Source: JAWMQL01 sp033283165 (GTDB lineage: Bacteria > Pseudomonadota > Gammaproteobacteria > Pseudomonadales > Halieaceae). From it: 64,000 nt of DNA. A program made the position numbers and the translations under genes. This document shows, piece after piece, positions 34,376 through 44,825 of the stretch; position 1 is the first letter of the stretch; each line of letters opens with the position of its first letter. The notes under the pieces were generated by a model. That model had not been told where the DNA came from and searched no databases. It was given only the letters and a program-made list of their open reading frames with translations. The stretch spans positions 62,001-126,000 of the forward strand of contig JAWMQL010000008.1 of assembly GCA_033283165.1 (NCBI GenBank), read 5' to 3'.

Positions 34376-34858
34376 TTACTGCTTGACGCTGTCGCGCATG
34401 ATGCGCTGCTTCTGGCGATTCCAGTCCCTTTCCTTTTCGGTGTCGCGCTTGTCGTGGGACTTCTTGCCCTGGGCCAGCGCGATGCGCGCCTTGACCAGGT
34501 GGCCCTTCCAGTACAGCTGGGTGCAGACGCAGGTCTGGCCCCTGGTCTGGGTGGCGGCCAGGATCTTCGCCAGTTCCTTTTTGTGCAGCAGCAACTTGCG
34601 GGTGCGGGTGGGGTCCGTGACGAAGTGGGTGGAGGCGGTATCCAGTGGGGTGATCTGGGAGCCCAGCAGCCAGGCCTCGCCGTCCTTCATCAAAACGTAG
34701 GAGTCGGTGAGCTGCACCTTGCCCTGGCGCAGACTTTTCACTTCCCATCCGGTCAGTGCAATGCCCGCTTCAAAGGTCTCCAGCAACTCGTAATCAAACC
34801 TGGCCCGCTTGTTCTGGGCAATGACGTTGCTGGGGGTCTTGTTCTTCTGTTTCGCCAT
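34376..34858 (-). CDS. smpB: SsrA-binding protein SmpB
   Basis: A 160-residue protein with the full SmpB pattern: NKRARFDYELLETFEAGIALTGWEVKSLR, then TRTRKLLLHKKEL and the basic C-terminal tail KKSHDKRDTEKERDW. It binds tmRNA and positions it in the stalled ribosome. The ATG at 34858 is the family start; the longer frame from 34954 adds unrelated residues. It converges on the TSUP gene with a three-base gap and no visible terminator. Confidence 0.97.
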   Translation of the reverse strand: MAKQKNKTPSNVIAQNKRARFDYELLETFEAGIALTGWEVKSLRQGKVQLTDSYVLMKDGEAWLLGSQITPLDTASTHFVTDPTRTRKLLLHKKELAKILAATQTRGQTCVCTQLYWKGHLVKARIALAQGKKSHDKRDTEKERDWNRQKQRIMRDSVKQ

Positions 34859-34973
34859 GGCGCGCATTATACGCACGCGGCCAACGGGGGAAACGTAAAA
34901 CTTTCCTCTTTTCTCCCCGCGGTTGCTGGGGCATTCTGGACCCATGCAAAACAATAATCATAGGGGCTGAAGC

Positions 34974-36326
34974 ATGTCCCGCGGCCAGCTGGGAAGCTGG
35001 GATTCCCGCACCACCTTCGTGCTGGCGCTGGCCGCCGCCGCGGTGGGGTTTGGGAACCTGTGGCGCTTTTCCTATCTGGTTGGAACCAACGGCGGCGCGC
35101 CCTTCCTGGTGCTCTATATTGCCTGCCTGTTCGCAGTGGCGGTGCCGGTCATGCTGGCCGAGGTGGTGATCGGCAGCCACGGCCGCGGCAGCCCCGTGGC
35201 CGCCTTGCGCTGGGCCGCGGACTGCTCACTGCGCTACCGCAGCTGGGCCCTGGTAGGGCTCGGGGCCTGCATCACCGGCCTGCTGGTGCTCGCCTATAGC
35301 ACGGTGATCGCCGGGTGGGCGCTGGCCTATGCCCGGGAAATGAGCACTGGCCGGTTTTCCGCCGCCAGCGCCGTGATGGTGGGGGACCGGTTCCGGGCAC
35401 TGCTGGCCGAGCCCGATCTCATGCTGTACTGGCAGAGCCTGTTCCTGTTAATGGCGGTGGCCTACGTGGCCTTTGGCGCCCGCCGTGGAGTGGGCCTGAT
35501 GGCCTGGCTCGCGGTGCCATCGCTGATGGTGCTGTTGGGGGTGCTGGTGCTGTACAGCCTGGATCATGGCGACCTGGTCTCGGCCCGGGAATTCCTGTTC
35601 TCGGTGCGCTGGCAGGACTTCACGGCAGAATCGGCGCTGGTGGCGCTGGGGCACGCCTTCTTCACCCTCGGGGTGGGCGTGGGCACCGGTATCTGCTTTG
35701 GCGCCTATGCCCCGGCCCGCACTCCCCTGGGCCGTTCCGTCGTGGCGGTGGCGCTGTTCGACCTGCTGTTCGGGCTGGGCGCGGGGCTGGCCCTGTTCCC
35801 GATCATCCTGGCCCAGAACGTTGAACCCGCCATGGGACCGGGCCTGCTGTTCGTGGCCGTGCCCTACGCCTTCGGCAATGTCGTGCAGGGCGAGTTGTTC
35901 GGCACCCTGTTTTTCGTGATGGTGGCCATAGCCGCGCTCGGCTCCGCGGTGGCCATACTGGAGCCCATCGTGGTGTTCCTGATGCAGCAACTGCACTGCA
36001 GCCGTTTTTTCGCCCTGTTTATCAGCGCGCTGCTGGTCTGGCTGCTGGCCCTGGCGGCAGCCCTGTCGCTCAATTACTGGCGGGACCAGGCGTGGCTTGG
36101 GGGGTTGAACCTGGTTACCCGGCTCGATGAGCTGACCAGTCGCTGGCTGTTGCCGCTGATCGCCCTGGGGCTGGTGATTTTTGTCGGGTGGCGGATGCGG
36201 CCGGCCATATCGCGCGCGGAACTGGGGCGGGAGTCCGGCGTGTTTTTCTCGCTGTGGCTGGCGAGTTTGCGGTATATTGCGCTCCCCGCGATTCTCCTGC
36301 TGATGGTAACAAGCCTGGGCTCATGA
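34974..36326 (+). CDS. Neurotransmitter:sodium symporter (NSS/SNF) family transporter
   Basis: A 450-residue protein with about eleven or twelve membrane segments. The unwound first helix of the LeuT fold is visible as AVGFGNLWRFSYLVGTNGG (from residue 24), which coordinates sodium and substrate. Relatives import amino acids with sodium, consistent with a marine setting. AGGGGCTGAAGC precedes the ATG. Its stop overlaps the ATG of ratA (ATGA). Confidence 0.9.
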   Translation: MSRGQLGSWDSRTTFVLALAAAAVGFGNLWRFSYLVGTNGGAPFLVLYIACLFAVAVPVMLAEVVIGSHGRGSPVAALRWAADCSLRYRSWALVGLGACITGLLVLAYSTVIAGWALAYAREMSTGRFSAASAVMVGDRFRALLAEPDLMLYWQSLFLLMAVAYVAFGARRGVGLMAWLAVPSLMVLLGVLVLYSLDHGDLVSAREFLFSVRWQDFTAESALVALGHAFFTLGVGVGTGICFGAYAPARTPLGRSVVAVALFDLLFGLGAGLALFPIILAQNVEPAMGPGLLFVAVPYAFGNVVQGELFGTLFFVMVAIAALGSAVAILEPIVVFLMQQLHCSRFFALFISALLVWLLALAAALSLNYWRDQAWLGGLNLVTRLDELTSRWLLPLIALGLVIFVGWRMRPAISRAELGRESGVFFSLWLASLRYIALPAILLLMVTSLGS

Positions 36327-36754
36327 CCGTAATCAATCGCAGCGCGCTGTTTCCCTACACGGTGGAGCAGGTGTATTTCCTGGTCAACGACGTTGAAGCC
36401 TACCCGCAGTACATGGACGGCTGTGTCGGGGCCGAGGTCCTGCGCCGGGAAGAGGACCTGATGGAGGCGCGGCTGGATCTGGCCCGGGGCGGTATCCGGC
36501 AGAGTTTCAGCACCCGCAACCGCCTGCACGGCCAGGGGACCATCACCCTCGAATTGCTCGAGGGCCCCTTCGACTATTTCCACGGTCGCTGGGACTTCCT
36601 GGCCCTGGGCGACGCCGCCTGCAAGGTCAGCCTGATTCTGGAATTCAACGTCAACAACAGGATCCTGGGCGCCGCCGCGGCCTCCCTGTTCGACCGGGTG
36701 ACCGGTAACCTGGTGGACGCGCTGGGCAGGCGGGCGAAACAGGTGTACGGTTAG
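36323..36754 (+). CDS. ratA: RatA/COQ10-like START-domain protein
   Basis: A 143-residue single-domain protein starting NRSALFPYTVEQVYFLVNDVEAYPQY, which is the conserved start of the RatA/YfjG and COQ10 family. The family has a hydrophobic lipid-binding cavity and is linked to ubiquinone function; the toxin label from E. coli is not assumed here. It is followed three bases later by rnfH, the usual arrangement in gammaproteobacteria. The ATG overlaps the NSS stop; a longer start at 36188 lies inside that gene. Confidence 0.92.
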   Translation: MTVINRSALFPYTVEQVYFLVNDVEAYPQYMDGCVGAEVLRREEDLMEARLDLARGGIRQSFSTRNRLHGQGTITLELLEGPFDYFHGRWDFLALGDAACKVSLILEFNVNNRILGAAAASLFDRVTGNLVDALGRRAKQVYG

Positions 36755-36757
36755 GGG

Positions 36758-37072
36758 ATGTCAGAACAAACGATTACAGTCGAGGTGGCCTACGCGCTGC
36801 CGCACAAGCAGGCCATCCTGGAAGTGGAAGTGCCGGAGGGAACGACCGCCCTGGAGGCGGCACGCCTGTCGGGTATCACCGGGCGTTTCGATGGAATCGA
36901 CCTGGATAACAGCAAGCTTGGCATTTTCAGCAAGCCCGTGTCTCCCGGCCAGGTGCTGCGGGCCGGAGATCGGGTGGAAATCTACCGGCCCCTGATCGCC
37001 GACCCAAAGGAAGTGCGCAAGGAGCGCGCAGCGCGGGTGCGGAAGGAGCGCGCCAGGGAAAAGGACGCCTAG
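36758..37072 (+). CDS. rnfH: RnfH family ubiquitin-like protein
   Basis: A 104-residue small beta-grasp protein with EVAYALPHKQAILEVEVPEGTTALEAA, FSKPVSPGQVLRAGDRVEIYRPL and the basic tail DPKEVRKERAAR, all typical of RnfH/UPF0125. The biochemical role is not established despite the name. It follows ratA and its stop overlaps the convergent bamE gene by four bases. Confidence 0.93.
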   Translation: MSEQTITVEVAYALPHKQAILEVEVPEGTTALEAARLSGITGRFDGIDLDNSKLGIFSKPVSPGQVLRAGDRVEIYRPLIADPKEVRKERAARVRKERAREKDA

Positions 37073-37419
37073 CCTCCCTCCGCCGCAGCCGTCTGGTCCT
37101 CGGGTGCGAGGTCACCTTCGATGCGGATCAGCTTGTCGCCGTCGAAATACACCGTCAGTTGCGACTGTTCCAACACCTTGCGGCCGTTGCGTACCGAGTA
37201 GGCGTAGTCCCAGCGGTCCTGGTTGAAGCTGTCCTCCACCAGCGGCGTGCCCATGATATAGCGTACCTGGCGGCGGCTCATGCCCGGCTTCAACTGGTCG
37301 ACCATCTCCTGGGTAACGATATTGCCCTGCTCGACGTTGATGCGGTAGACCCCCGGAAATCCGAAGGAGCCGCAACCGGCCACCAGCGCCAGGGCGAGAG
37401 AGATGAGGACGGTCCGCAT
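37069..37419 (-). CDS. bamE: Outer-membrane assembly lipoprotein BamE
   Basis: A 116-residue lipoprotein. The lipobox LVAGC puts the lipidated cysteine at residue 16. The mature part contains VYRINVEQGNIVTQEMVDQLKPGMSRRQVRYIMGTP, the diagnostic SmpA/OmlA segment. BamE is a subunit of the BAM complex that folds outer-membrane proteins. It is divergent from fur with 74 bases between starts, an arrangement also seen in pseudomonads (omlA-fur). Confidence 0.96.
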   Translation of the reverse strand: MRTVLISLALALVAGCGSFGFPGVYRINVEQGNIVTQEMVDQLKPGMSRRQVRYIMGTPLVEDSFNQDRWDYAYSVRNGRKVLEQSQLTVYFDGDKLIRIEGDLAPEDQTAAAEGG

Positions 37420-37493
37420 GGGGGTAGTTCTTCCACTTCGTTGGTAGGGGTGGCATCATACCCGTTACGCATAGCACAGAGAAGCCCTGCACC

Positions 37494-37910
37494 ATGTCCG
37501 ACGAGAACCAGGAACTGCGCAAAGCAGGCCTGAAAGTCACTCTGCCTCGGGTAAAAATCCTGCAGATACTGGAAAGCAGTGAGCACGACCAGCACATGAG
37601 TGCCGAAGACGTCTACCGCGCCCTGCTGGACGCGGGCGAGGACGTGGGCCTGGCGACCGTCTACCGGGTGTTGACCCAGTTCGAGAACGCCGAGCTGGTG
37701 ACCCGGCACAATTTCGAAACCGGCCACTCGGTATTCGAACTGGCCAAGGGCGAACATCACGACCACATGGTCTGCGTCGCGTCGGGTGAGGTGATCGAGT
37801 TTACCGACCCGGTTATCGAGCGGCGCCAGCACGAGATCGCCGCCGAACACGGTTACGAGTTGATGGACCACTCCCTGGTTCTGTACGTGCGCAAGAAAAA
37901 AGAGTCCTGA
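37494..37910 (+). CDS. fur: Ferric uptake regulator Fur
   Basis: A 138-residue Fur protein: N-terminal winged helix (LKVTLPRVKILQILE, AEDVYRALLDAGEDVGLATVYRVL) and metal-binding dimerisation domain (HHDHMVCVASGEVIEF). The second cysteine of the E. coli CxxC pair is serine here (CVAS), as also in Pseudomonas Fur, so the structural zinc site of E. coli type is absent. It represses iron-uptake genes when iron is plentiful. It converges on recN with a 15-base gap. Confidence 0.97.
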   Translation: MSDENQELRKAGLKVTLPRVKILQILESSEHDQHMSAEDVYRALLDAGEDVGLATVYRVLTQFENAELVTRHNFETGHSVFELAKGEHHDHMVCVASGEVIEFTDPVIERRQHEIAAEHGYELMDHSLVLYVRKKKES

Positions 37911-37925
37911 CCTTCGGGGGGCGCG

Positions 37926-39584
37926 TCAGCCTGCCGCCTCCGCCAGCATCTCCCGGGCGTGCGCCAGCGACTGCTCCGTGATCTTCACCCCGCCCAGCAT
38001 GCGCGCGATTTCGCGGGTTTTGTCCTCGTCGTGCAGTGCGCTCAGCCGGGTCTCGACTCGCTCCGCACTGCTGGATTTTTCCACCCGCAGGTGGTGGTGA
38101 CCCTGTGACGCCACCTGCGGCAGGTGGGTGACACACAGCACCTGGGAGCGCGATGCCAGGTCCCGCAGCAGGCGTCCTACGACCTCCGCGATGGCCCCGC
38201 CGATGCCCACGTCGACCTCGTCGAAGACCATGGAGGGCACCGTGGCGGTGCTGGCGGTGACGACCTGGATCGCCAGGCTGATGCGCGACAGCTCGCCGCC
38301 TGACGCGATCCTGCCCAGCGGCTGGGTGGGCGCGCCGGGATTGGTGCTGATGGTGAACTCCACCTCCTCCCGGCCCTGTGGGTGCGGTTTGCCCCCGTCC
38401 CGCGGGTGCAGGGCAATGGTGAACTGGCAGTGCTCCATGGCCAGGGTGGCCAGCACCTGGGCGGTGGCTTTTTCCAGCTTGCGCGCCGCGGCCTTGCGCT
38501 GCTTGCCCAGCCTGCGGGCGTCGCGGTCCCAGGCGTCGGCCAGTTCCGTCATCCGGGCCTGCAGTTCATCGATCCGCTCGCCGCTGCCAGCCAGGCTGTC
38601 CAGTTCCTCCCGCAGCCCGGCGTGCAGGTCTGCCACCTGCTCGGGCAGGCAGCGATGCTTGCGCGCCACGTCGTAAATAGCCTCCAGCCGGCGCTGGACC
38701 TGCGCCAGGCGTTCCGGGTTCACCTCCACCCCGTCCAGGTGGGCCTGGATCTCGCCGCGGGCCTCGGCCAGCTGGATGGCGGCGGAGTCCAGCAATTCGC
38801 GCGCATTCGCTGCGGCCTTGCCGGGGTGCTGGTCCTCGCCCAGTAACTGCAGGGCCCGGCGGGTGCCGCTTTCCTGTTCCTCGCACAGCTCCAGGGCCTG
38901 GTGGGCGCTGGTCAGGATGTCCCCGGCGTTGGCCAGCAGTTTCTGTTCCTCCTCCAGCTCGGCCAGCTCGCCCTCCTGCAGGTCCAGCTGGTCCAGTTCT
39001 TCCACCTGGTAGGCCAGCAACTGGGCGCGGGCGGTATGTTCGTCTTTCGAGCCCGCCAGCAACTCCAGCTCGCGGCTGGCCCGCAGCCAGTCACTGGCGC
39101 TGGTCTCGACCTGCCTGGCCAGGTCCCCGTGACCGGCGTAGGCATCCAGTAGCTGGCGCTGGACCGGGCGCCGCAGCAGCGACTGGTGGGCGTGCTGGCT
39201 GTGGATGTCCACCAGCAACGCACCCAGTTCGGCGCAGTCCGGCAAGGTAGAAGGGCTGCCGTTGATGTATGCCCGGCTGCGCCCTTCGGCGGTGATGACG
39301 CGGCGCAGGATACACTCGTCGCCGGTGCGCAGGTCGCGGCCATCCAGCCAGGCAGCGGCGGCCGGAATGGCGCTGATATCAAAACTGGCGATGATGTCCG
39401 CCCGGCTCTCGCCGTGACGCACCGCTTTCGGGTCGGCGCGGTCGCCCAGGCACAGGCCCAGGGCGTCCAGCATGATGGACTTGCCGGCGCCGGTTTCCCC
39501 GGTGATCACGGTCATGCCGCTGAGGAATTCATGGTCCAGGCTGCTGACGATGGTGTAGTTGGTGATACTGAGGTGGGTGAGCAT
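37926..39584 (-). CDS. recN: DNA repair protein RecN
   Basis: A 552-residue SMC-like ATPase. Walker A is GETGAGKS near residue 30 (ITGETGAGKSIMLDALGL), the middle is coiled coil rich in glutamate and leucine, and the C-terminal part holds the signature (LGRIASGGELSRISLA) and Walker B (VFDEVDVGIGG). It acts in double-strand break repair. No LexA-box was identified with confidence in the 78-base gap to hrcA. Confidence 0.97.
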   Translation of the reverse strand: MLTHLSITNYTIVSSLDHEFLSGMTVITGETGAGKSIMLDALGLCLGDRADPKAVRHGESRADIIASFDISAIPAAAAWLDGRDLRTGDECILRRVITAEGRSRAYINGSPSTLPDCAELGALLVDIHSQHAHQSLLRRPVQRQLLDAYAGHGDLARQVETSASDWLRASRELELLAGSKDEHTARAQLLAYQVEELDQLDLQEGELAELEEEQKLLANAGDILTSAHQALELCEEQESGTRRALQLLGEDQHPGKAAANARELLDSAAIQLAEARGEIQAHLDGVEVNPERLAQVQRRLEAIYDVARKHRCLPEQVADLHAGLREELDSLAGSGERIDELQARMTELADAWDRDARRLGKQRKAAARKLEKATAQVLATLAMEHCQFTIALHPRDGGKPHPQGREEVEFTISTNPGAPTQPLGRIASGGELSRISLAIQVVTASTATVPSMVFDEVDVGIGGAIAEVVGRLLRDLASRSQVLCVTHLPQVASQGHHHLRVEKSSSAERVETRLSALHDEDKTREIARMLGGVKITEQSLAHAREMLAEAAG

Positions 39585-39662
39585 CGGGGTCTTCGGCGCT
39601 GTTTTTCCTTTTATACCTGAGTTGTGATAAAAATCCAGACATCAAAGAGTACCGGACGGCGT

Positions 39663-40697
39663 ATGGCGAAGGGCGAAATCACAGAACGGGGCAGGATACT
39701 GCTGAAGGCGCTGGTGGAACGACATATCCGCGACGGCCAGCCGGTGGGTTCGCGTACCCTGATGGAGGCGGCGGGACTGCCGGTCAGTGCCGCTACCATT
39801 CGCAACGTGATGTCCGACCTGGAAGAGCTGGGTTATCTGCACTCGCCGCATACCTCCGCCGGTCGGGTGCCCACTGCCGCCGGCTATCGCCTGTTTGTGG
39901 ACAGCCTGCTGCAGGTGCAGCCCTTGGACAGCAGCGCCCTCGACGTCCTGCGATCGGAGCTGAACCCGGACAAGACCTCCTCCGAGCTGGTCCAGTCCGC
40001 TTCTGCGCTGCTGTCGAATATCACCGCCCAGGCCGGGCTGGTGACCGTGCCGAGAGCCGATGCGCAACAGCTGCGACAGGTGGAATTCCTGCCCCTGTCC
40101 GGCGACCGGGTGCTGGTGATCCTGGTGGTCAACGAGCGCGAGGTGCAGAACCGCATCATCCACACCCAGCGGGTATTCAGCGAGGAGGAGCTGCGAGCCG
40201 CCGCGGCCATGGTAAACCAGCGTTTCGCCGGCCGGCCACTGGAGCAGGTCAAGGAACGTATCCTGGCCGAGATGCGTGACGCCCGGAACCAGATCGACGA
40301 CTACCTGGAGGCTTCCCTGGACCTGGCCAACCAGGCCCTGCAGAGTGAGGGCCGGGATGAGGAGTACGTGGTCACCGGCGAATCCCACCTGCTGGGCAAC
40401 GCCACGGCGGAGGAAATGGACAAACTGCGCGAGCTGTTCGACGCCTTCGAGCGCAAGAAGGACCTGCTGCACCTGCTGGAACGCTGCTCCCGGGCCGAGG
40501 GAATCCAGATATTCATTGGCGAGGAGGCCGGCTACGAGGTGTTCGGCGACTACTCGGTCATCACCGCGCCCTACACCGACGGCGCCCGTACCCTTGGCGT
40601 GCTGGGGGTGATCGGCCCCACCCGGATGGCTTACGAGCGGGTCATTCCCATCGTCGACGTGACGGCGCGGATGCTCAGCTCGGCCCTCACCAGCTAG
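39663..40697 (+). CDS. hrcA: Heat-inducible transcription repressor HrcA
   Basis: A 344-residue HrcA. The N-terminal winged helix reads QPVGSRTLMEAAGLPVSAATIRNVMSDLEELGYL with SPHTSAGRVPTAAGYR following, and the C-terminal dimerisation domain ends GVIGPTRMAYERVIPIVDVTARML. HrcA represses chaperone operons through the CIRCE operator and is absent from enteric bacteria. No CIRCE element (TTAGCACTC-N9-GAGTGCTAA) was found near hrcA, grpE, dnaK or dnaJ, so its target may be groESL elsewhere. The ATG at 39663 is preferred over a GTG at 39624. Confidence 0.95.
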   Translation: MAKGEITERGRILLKALVERHIRDGQPVGSRTLMEAAGLPVSAATIRNVMSDLEELGYLHSPHTSAGRVPTAAGYRLFVDSLLQVQPLDSSALDVLRSELNPDKTSSELVQSASALLSNITAQAGLVTVPRADAQQLRQVEFLPLSGDRVLVILVVNEREVQNRIIHTQRVFSEEELRAAAAMVNQRFAGRPLEQVKERILAEMRDARNQIDDYLEASLDLANQALQSEGRDEEYVVTGESHLLGNATAEEMDKLRELFDAFERKKDLLHLLERCSRAEGIQIFIGEEAGYEVFGDYSVITAPYTDGARTLGVLGVIGPTRMAYERVIPIVDVTARMLSSALTS

Positions 40698-40729
40698 GCC
40701 CGAATTCGGGCAAATTTACCCCGCAAGCC

Positions 40730-40757
40730 CTTGAAATGGCGCCAAATGGCCCCATGT
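40730..40757 (+). promoter_or_regulatory. Sigma-32 heat-shock promoter of grpE
   Basis: CTTGAAA (40730-40736), a 13-base spacer and CCCCATGT (40750-40757) match the sigma-32 consensus CTTGAAA-N13-CCCCATnT at every defined base. A start near 40764 leaves a leader of about 30 bases before the grpE GTG. Confidence 0.9.
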
Positions 40758-40793
40758 GGGCAGTTCTGTCTGAGAATTAATACGGAGTTGGCA

Positions 40794-41441
40794 GTGTCCG
40801 AGCAGGATCAGGTAAACAGCCAGTCAGAGCAACTGGCCGAGGAAGCGGTAAGCGAACAAAAGAACAAGCACCCCGGGGATGTAGCCGAGGTGGCAGCGCA
40901 GGCCGAAGAGGCAGGCCAGGCCGAGGCCGCGGCGTCAGAAGAGGCGCCCGGGGAAGAGGATCCGGCCGAGCCCTCGCTGGAGGAACAGGTGGCCCAGTTG
41001 CAGGATGAACTGGCCGCGGCCCAGGACCTGGTGCTGCGGGCCCAGGCGGAAGCGCAGAACGTGAAACGCCGGGCCGAGCAGGACGTGGAGAAGGCCCGCA
41101 AGTTCGCCCTTGAGGGTTTCAGTAAGGAACTGTTGGGCGTGGTGGACAATTTGGAGCGCGCGCTGGAATCCGCTGACAGCGACAACGAGCTGATCAAGCC
41201 GATTGCCGAGGGAGTGGAACTCACCCTGAAGAGCTTCCTGGACGTGATGAACCGCTTCAATATCGAGCAGGTTGACCCTCAGGGCGAGCCCTTTGACCCC
41301 AATCTGCACCAGGCCATGAGCATGGTGGAGAATCCCGAGGTAGAGCCCAATACCGTGATCGCGGTGATGCAGAAGGGCTACGTCCTCAACGGGCGCCTGA
41401 TCCGGCCGGCCATGGTGATGGTCAGCAAGAACGGCAATTGA
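40794..41441 (+). CDS. grpE: Nucleotide exchange factor GrpE
   Basis: A 215-residue GrpE with an acidic alanine/glutamate-rich N terminus, a long coiled coil (EEQVAQLQDELAAAQDLVLRAQAE), then KFALEGFSKELLGVVDNLERAL and the C-terminal HQAMSMVENPEVEPNTVIAVMQKGYVLNGRLIRPAMVMVS. It releases ADP from DnaK. The GTG at 40794 is chosen because the heat-shock promoter at 40730-40757 excludes the earlier in-frame start at 40731; CGGAG lies eight bases upstream. Confidence 0.97.
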   Translation: MSEQDQVNSQSEQLAEEAVSEQKNKHPGDVAEVAAQAEEAGQAEAAASEEAPGEEDPAEPSLEEQVAQLQDELAAAQDLVLRAQAEAQNVKRRAEQDVEKARKFALEGFSKELLGVVDNLERALESADSDNELIKPIAEGVELTLKSFLDVMNRFNIEQVDPQGEPFDPNLHQAMSMVENPEVEPNTVIAVMQKGYVLNGRLIRPAMVMVSKNGN

Positions 41442-41485
41442 GCCGTCCGCGGCGTCAAATATGACCGCCGCCAGCCCCCGCGAGG

Positions 41486-41513
41486 GTTGAATTTGGCCGG
41501 GGCGGGCCAATAT
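41486..41513 (+). promoter_or_regulatory. Possible sigma-32-like promoter of dnaK
   Basis: GTTGAAT, a 13-base spacer and GCCAATAT resemble the sigma-32 elements with two mismatches in each box. It sits 56 bases before the dnaK ATG and could supply extra DnaK over GrpE. Confidence 0.4.
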
Positions 41514-41568
41514 TAGGAACAACGAAATTGAAATGGCCGCACGGGCGGCCGGCAAATGGAGACCAACA

Positions 41569-43497
<1,929 letters not shown>

Positions 43498-43501
43498 TCG
43501 G

Positions 43502-43654
43502 TGCGGCGAAGCCGCAGGGTCAGCCCAGCCTGCGCTGGGATAGCCTGCCCCTCTTTTCGGGCATCCAGTGTCACCTGACGCTGGACTGATGACAATGGGC
43601 CCCCGCTTTCGCGGGAGCGACGAGCGACTACGCGGGACACGAGTGCCCGCGTAG
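43502..43654 (+). repeat. Chain of six short hairpins between dnaK and dnaJ
   Basis: Six inverted repeats follow each other in the 194-base gap: TGCGGC/GCCGCA (43502-43516), CCCAGC/GCTGGG (43524-43539), TGCCC/GGGCA (43546-43563), TCCAGTGTCA/TGACGCTGGA with one G-U pair (43564-43585), CCCGC/GCGGG (43602-43615) and CTACGCGGG/CCCGCGTAG (43628-43654). The fifth hairpin and its flanks (GGGCCCCCGCTTTCGCGGGA) resemble REP-type palindromes of proteobacteria. The block may be a composite repetitive insertion that shapes mRNA ends. Confidence 0.75.
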
Positions 43655-43666
43655 TTGTTTAATAAA
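43628..43666 (+). terminator. Partial terminator or attenuator between dnaK and dnaJ
   Basis: A perfect nine-base stem with a nine-base loop is followed by TTGTTTAATAAA. The T-tract is interrupted, so partial termination is more likely than full, giving less dnaJ than dnaK mRNA. Confidence 0.5.
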
Positions 43667-43691
43667 AGCGCCAGGAAAACGCTGAGTAGCC

Positions 43692-44825
43692 ATGTCAAAA
43701 CGCGATTATTACGAGGTCCTCGGGGTCAGCAAAGATGCTGACGAGAAGGACATCAAGAAATCCTACCGCCGGGTGGCGATGAAATATCACCCGGACCGCA
43801 ATCCTGACGATCCCGACGCCGACAGCAAGTTCAAGGAGGCCACCGAGGCCTACGACGTGCTGATGGATCGCGAGAAGCGCGCGGCCTACGACCAGTTCGG
43901 CCACGCCGGTGTGGATCCCAGCATGGGCGGCGGGGCCGGCGGTTTCGGCGGTGGCAGTTTCAGCGACATTTTCGGCGATGTGTTCGGCGATATATTCGGT
44001 GGCGGTGGCCGCGGCGGCCGGGGCGGTCCCCAGCGCGGCGCCGACCTCCGCTATACCCTGGATATCTCCCTGGAGGACGCGGTCAAGGGCGCCACGGTCG
44101 AGATCCGCGTGCCGACCCTGGCCAGCTGTGAGACCTGCGACGGCTCCGGGGCGAAAAAGGGCTCCTCGCCCACCACCTGCGGCACCTGTGGCGGTGCCGG
44201 CCAGGTACGCATGCAGCAGGGCTTTTTCCAGGTCCAGCAGACCTGCCCCACCTGCCGCGGTCGCGGCAAGACGATCTCCGATCCCTGTACCACCTGCCGC
44301 GGGCAGGGCCGGGTCGAGAAGACCAAGACCCTGTCGGTGAAAGTGCCGCCGGGCGTGGACACCGGCGATCGCATCCGCCTGTCCGGCGAGGGCGAAGCGG
44401 GCCCCGAGGGCGGGCCACCCGGGGACCTGTTTGTACAGATGTCGGTCAGGCAACACCCCATTTTCGAGCGCGACGGCAAGCACCTGTACTGCGAGGTGCC
44501 GATCACCTTCGTTGACGCCGCCTTGGGCGGCGAACTGGAAGTGCCAACCCTCGACGGGCGAGTTAAACTGAAAATTCCGCCGGAAACGCAGACCGGCAAA
44601 CTGTTTCGGCTGCGCGGCAAGGGCGTGAAACCCGTGCGTGGCGGCAGCGTGGGCGACCTGCTGTGCCGGGCGGTGGTGGAAACCCCGGTCAACCTGAGCA
44701 AGAAGCAGAAGGAATTGCTGCGTGAATTTCAGGATAGCCTGGGAGAGGGCGGCACAGCCCAGTCGCCGCGCCAGACCAGCTGGTTCGAGGGTGTGAAGAA
44801 CTTTTTCGACGATATGAAGATATGA
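43692..44825 (+). CDS. dnaJ: Chaperone DnaJ (Hsp40)
   Basis: A 377-residue type I DnaJ: J domain with HPD (MKYHPDRNPDD), glycine/phenylalanine linker (GGAGGFGGGSFSDIFGD), four zinc-binding repeats (CETCDGSG, CGTCGGAG, CPTCRGRG, CTTCRGQG) and the C-terminal substrate domain. It stimulates DnaK ATPase and delivers clients. Its stop overlaps the dapB ATG (ATGA). Confidence 0.98.
   Translation: MSKRDYYEVLGVSKDADEKDIKKSYRRVAMKYHPDRNPDDPDADSKFKEATEAYDVLMDREKRAAYDQFGHAGVDPSMGGGAGGFGGGSFSDIFGDVFGDIFGGGGRGGRGGPQRGADLRYTLDISLEDAVKGATVEIRVPTLASCETCDGSGAKKGSSPTTCGTCGGAGQVRMQQGFFQVQQTCPTCRGRGKTISDPCTTCRGQGRVEKTKTLSVKVPPGVDTGDRIRLSGEGEAGPEGGPPGDLFVQMSVRQHPIFERDGKHLYCEVPITFVDAALGGELEVPTLDGRVKLKIPPETQTGKLFRLRGKGVKPVRGGSVGDLLCRAVVETPVNLSKKQKELLREFQDSLGEGGTAQSPRQTSWFEGVKNFFDDMKI

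Noticed and set aside
36323..36754. RatA as a toxin of a toxin-antitoxin module
   Set aside because: The domain is COQ10/START-like and the rnfH neighbour is the usual housekeeping context; no antitoxin features are present.
39585..41568. CIRCE operator for HrcA
   Set aside because: No TTAGCACTC/GAGTGCTAA repeat was seen in the gaps before hrcA, grpE or dnaK.
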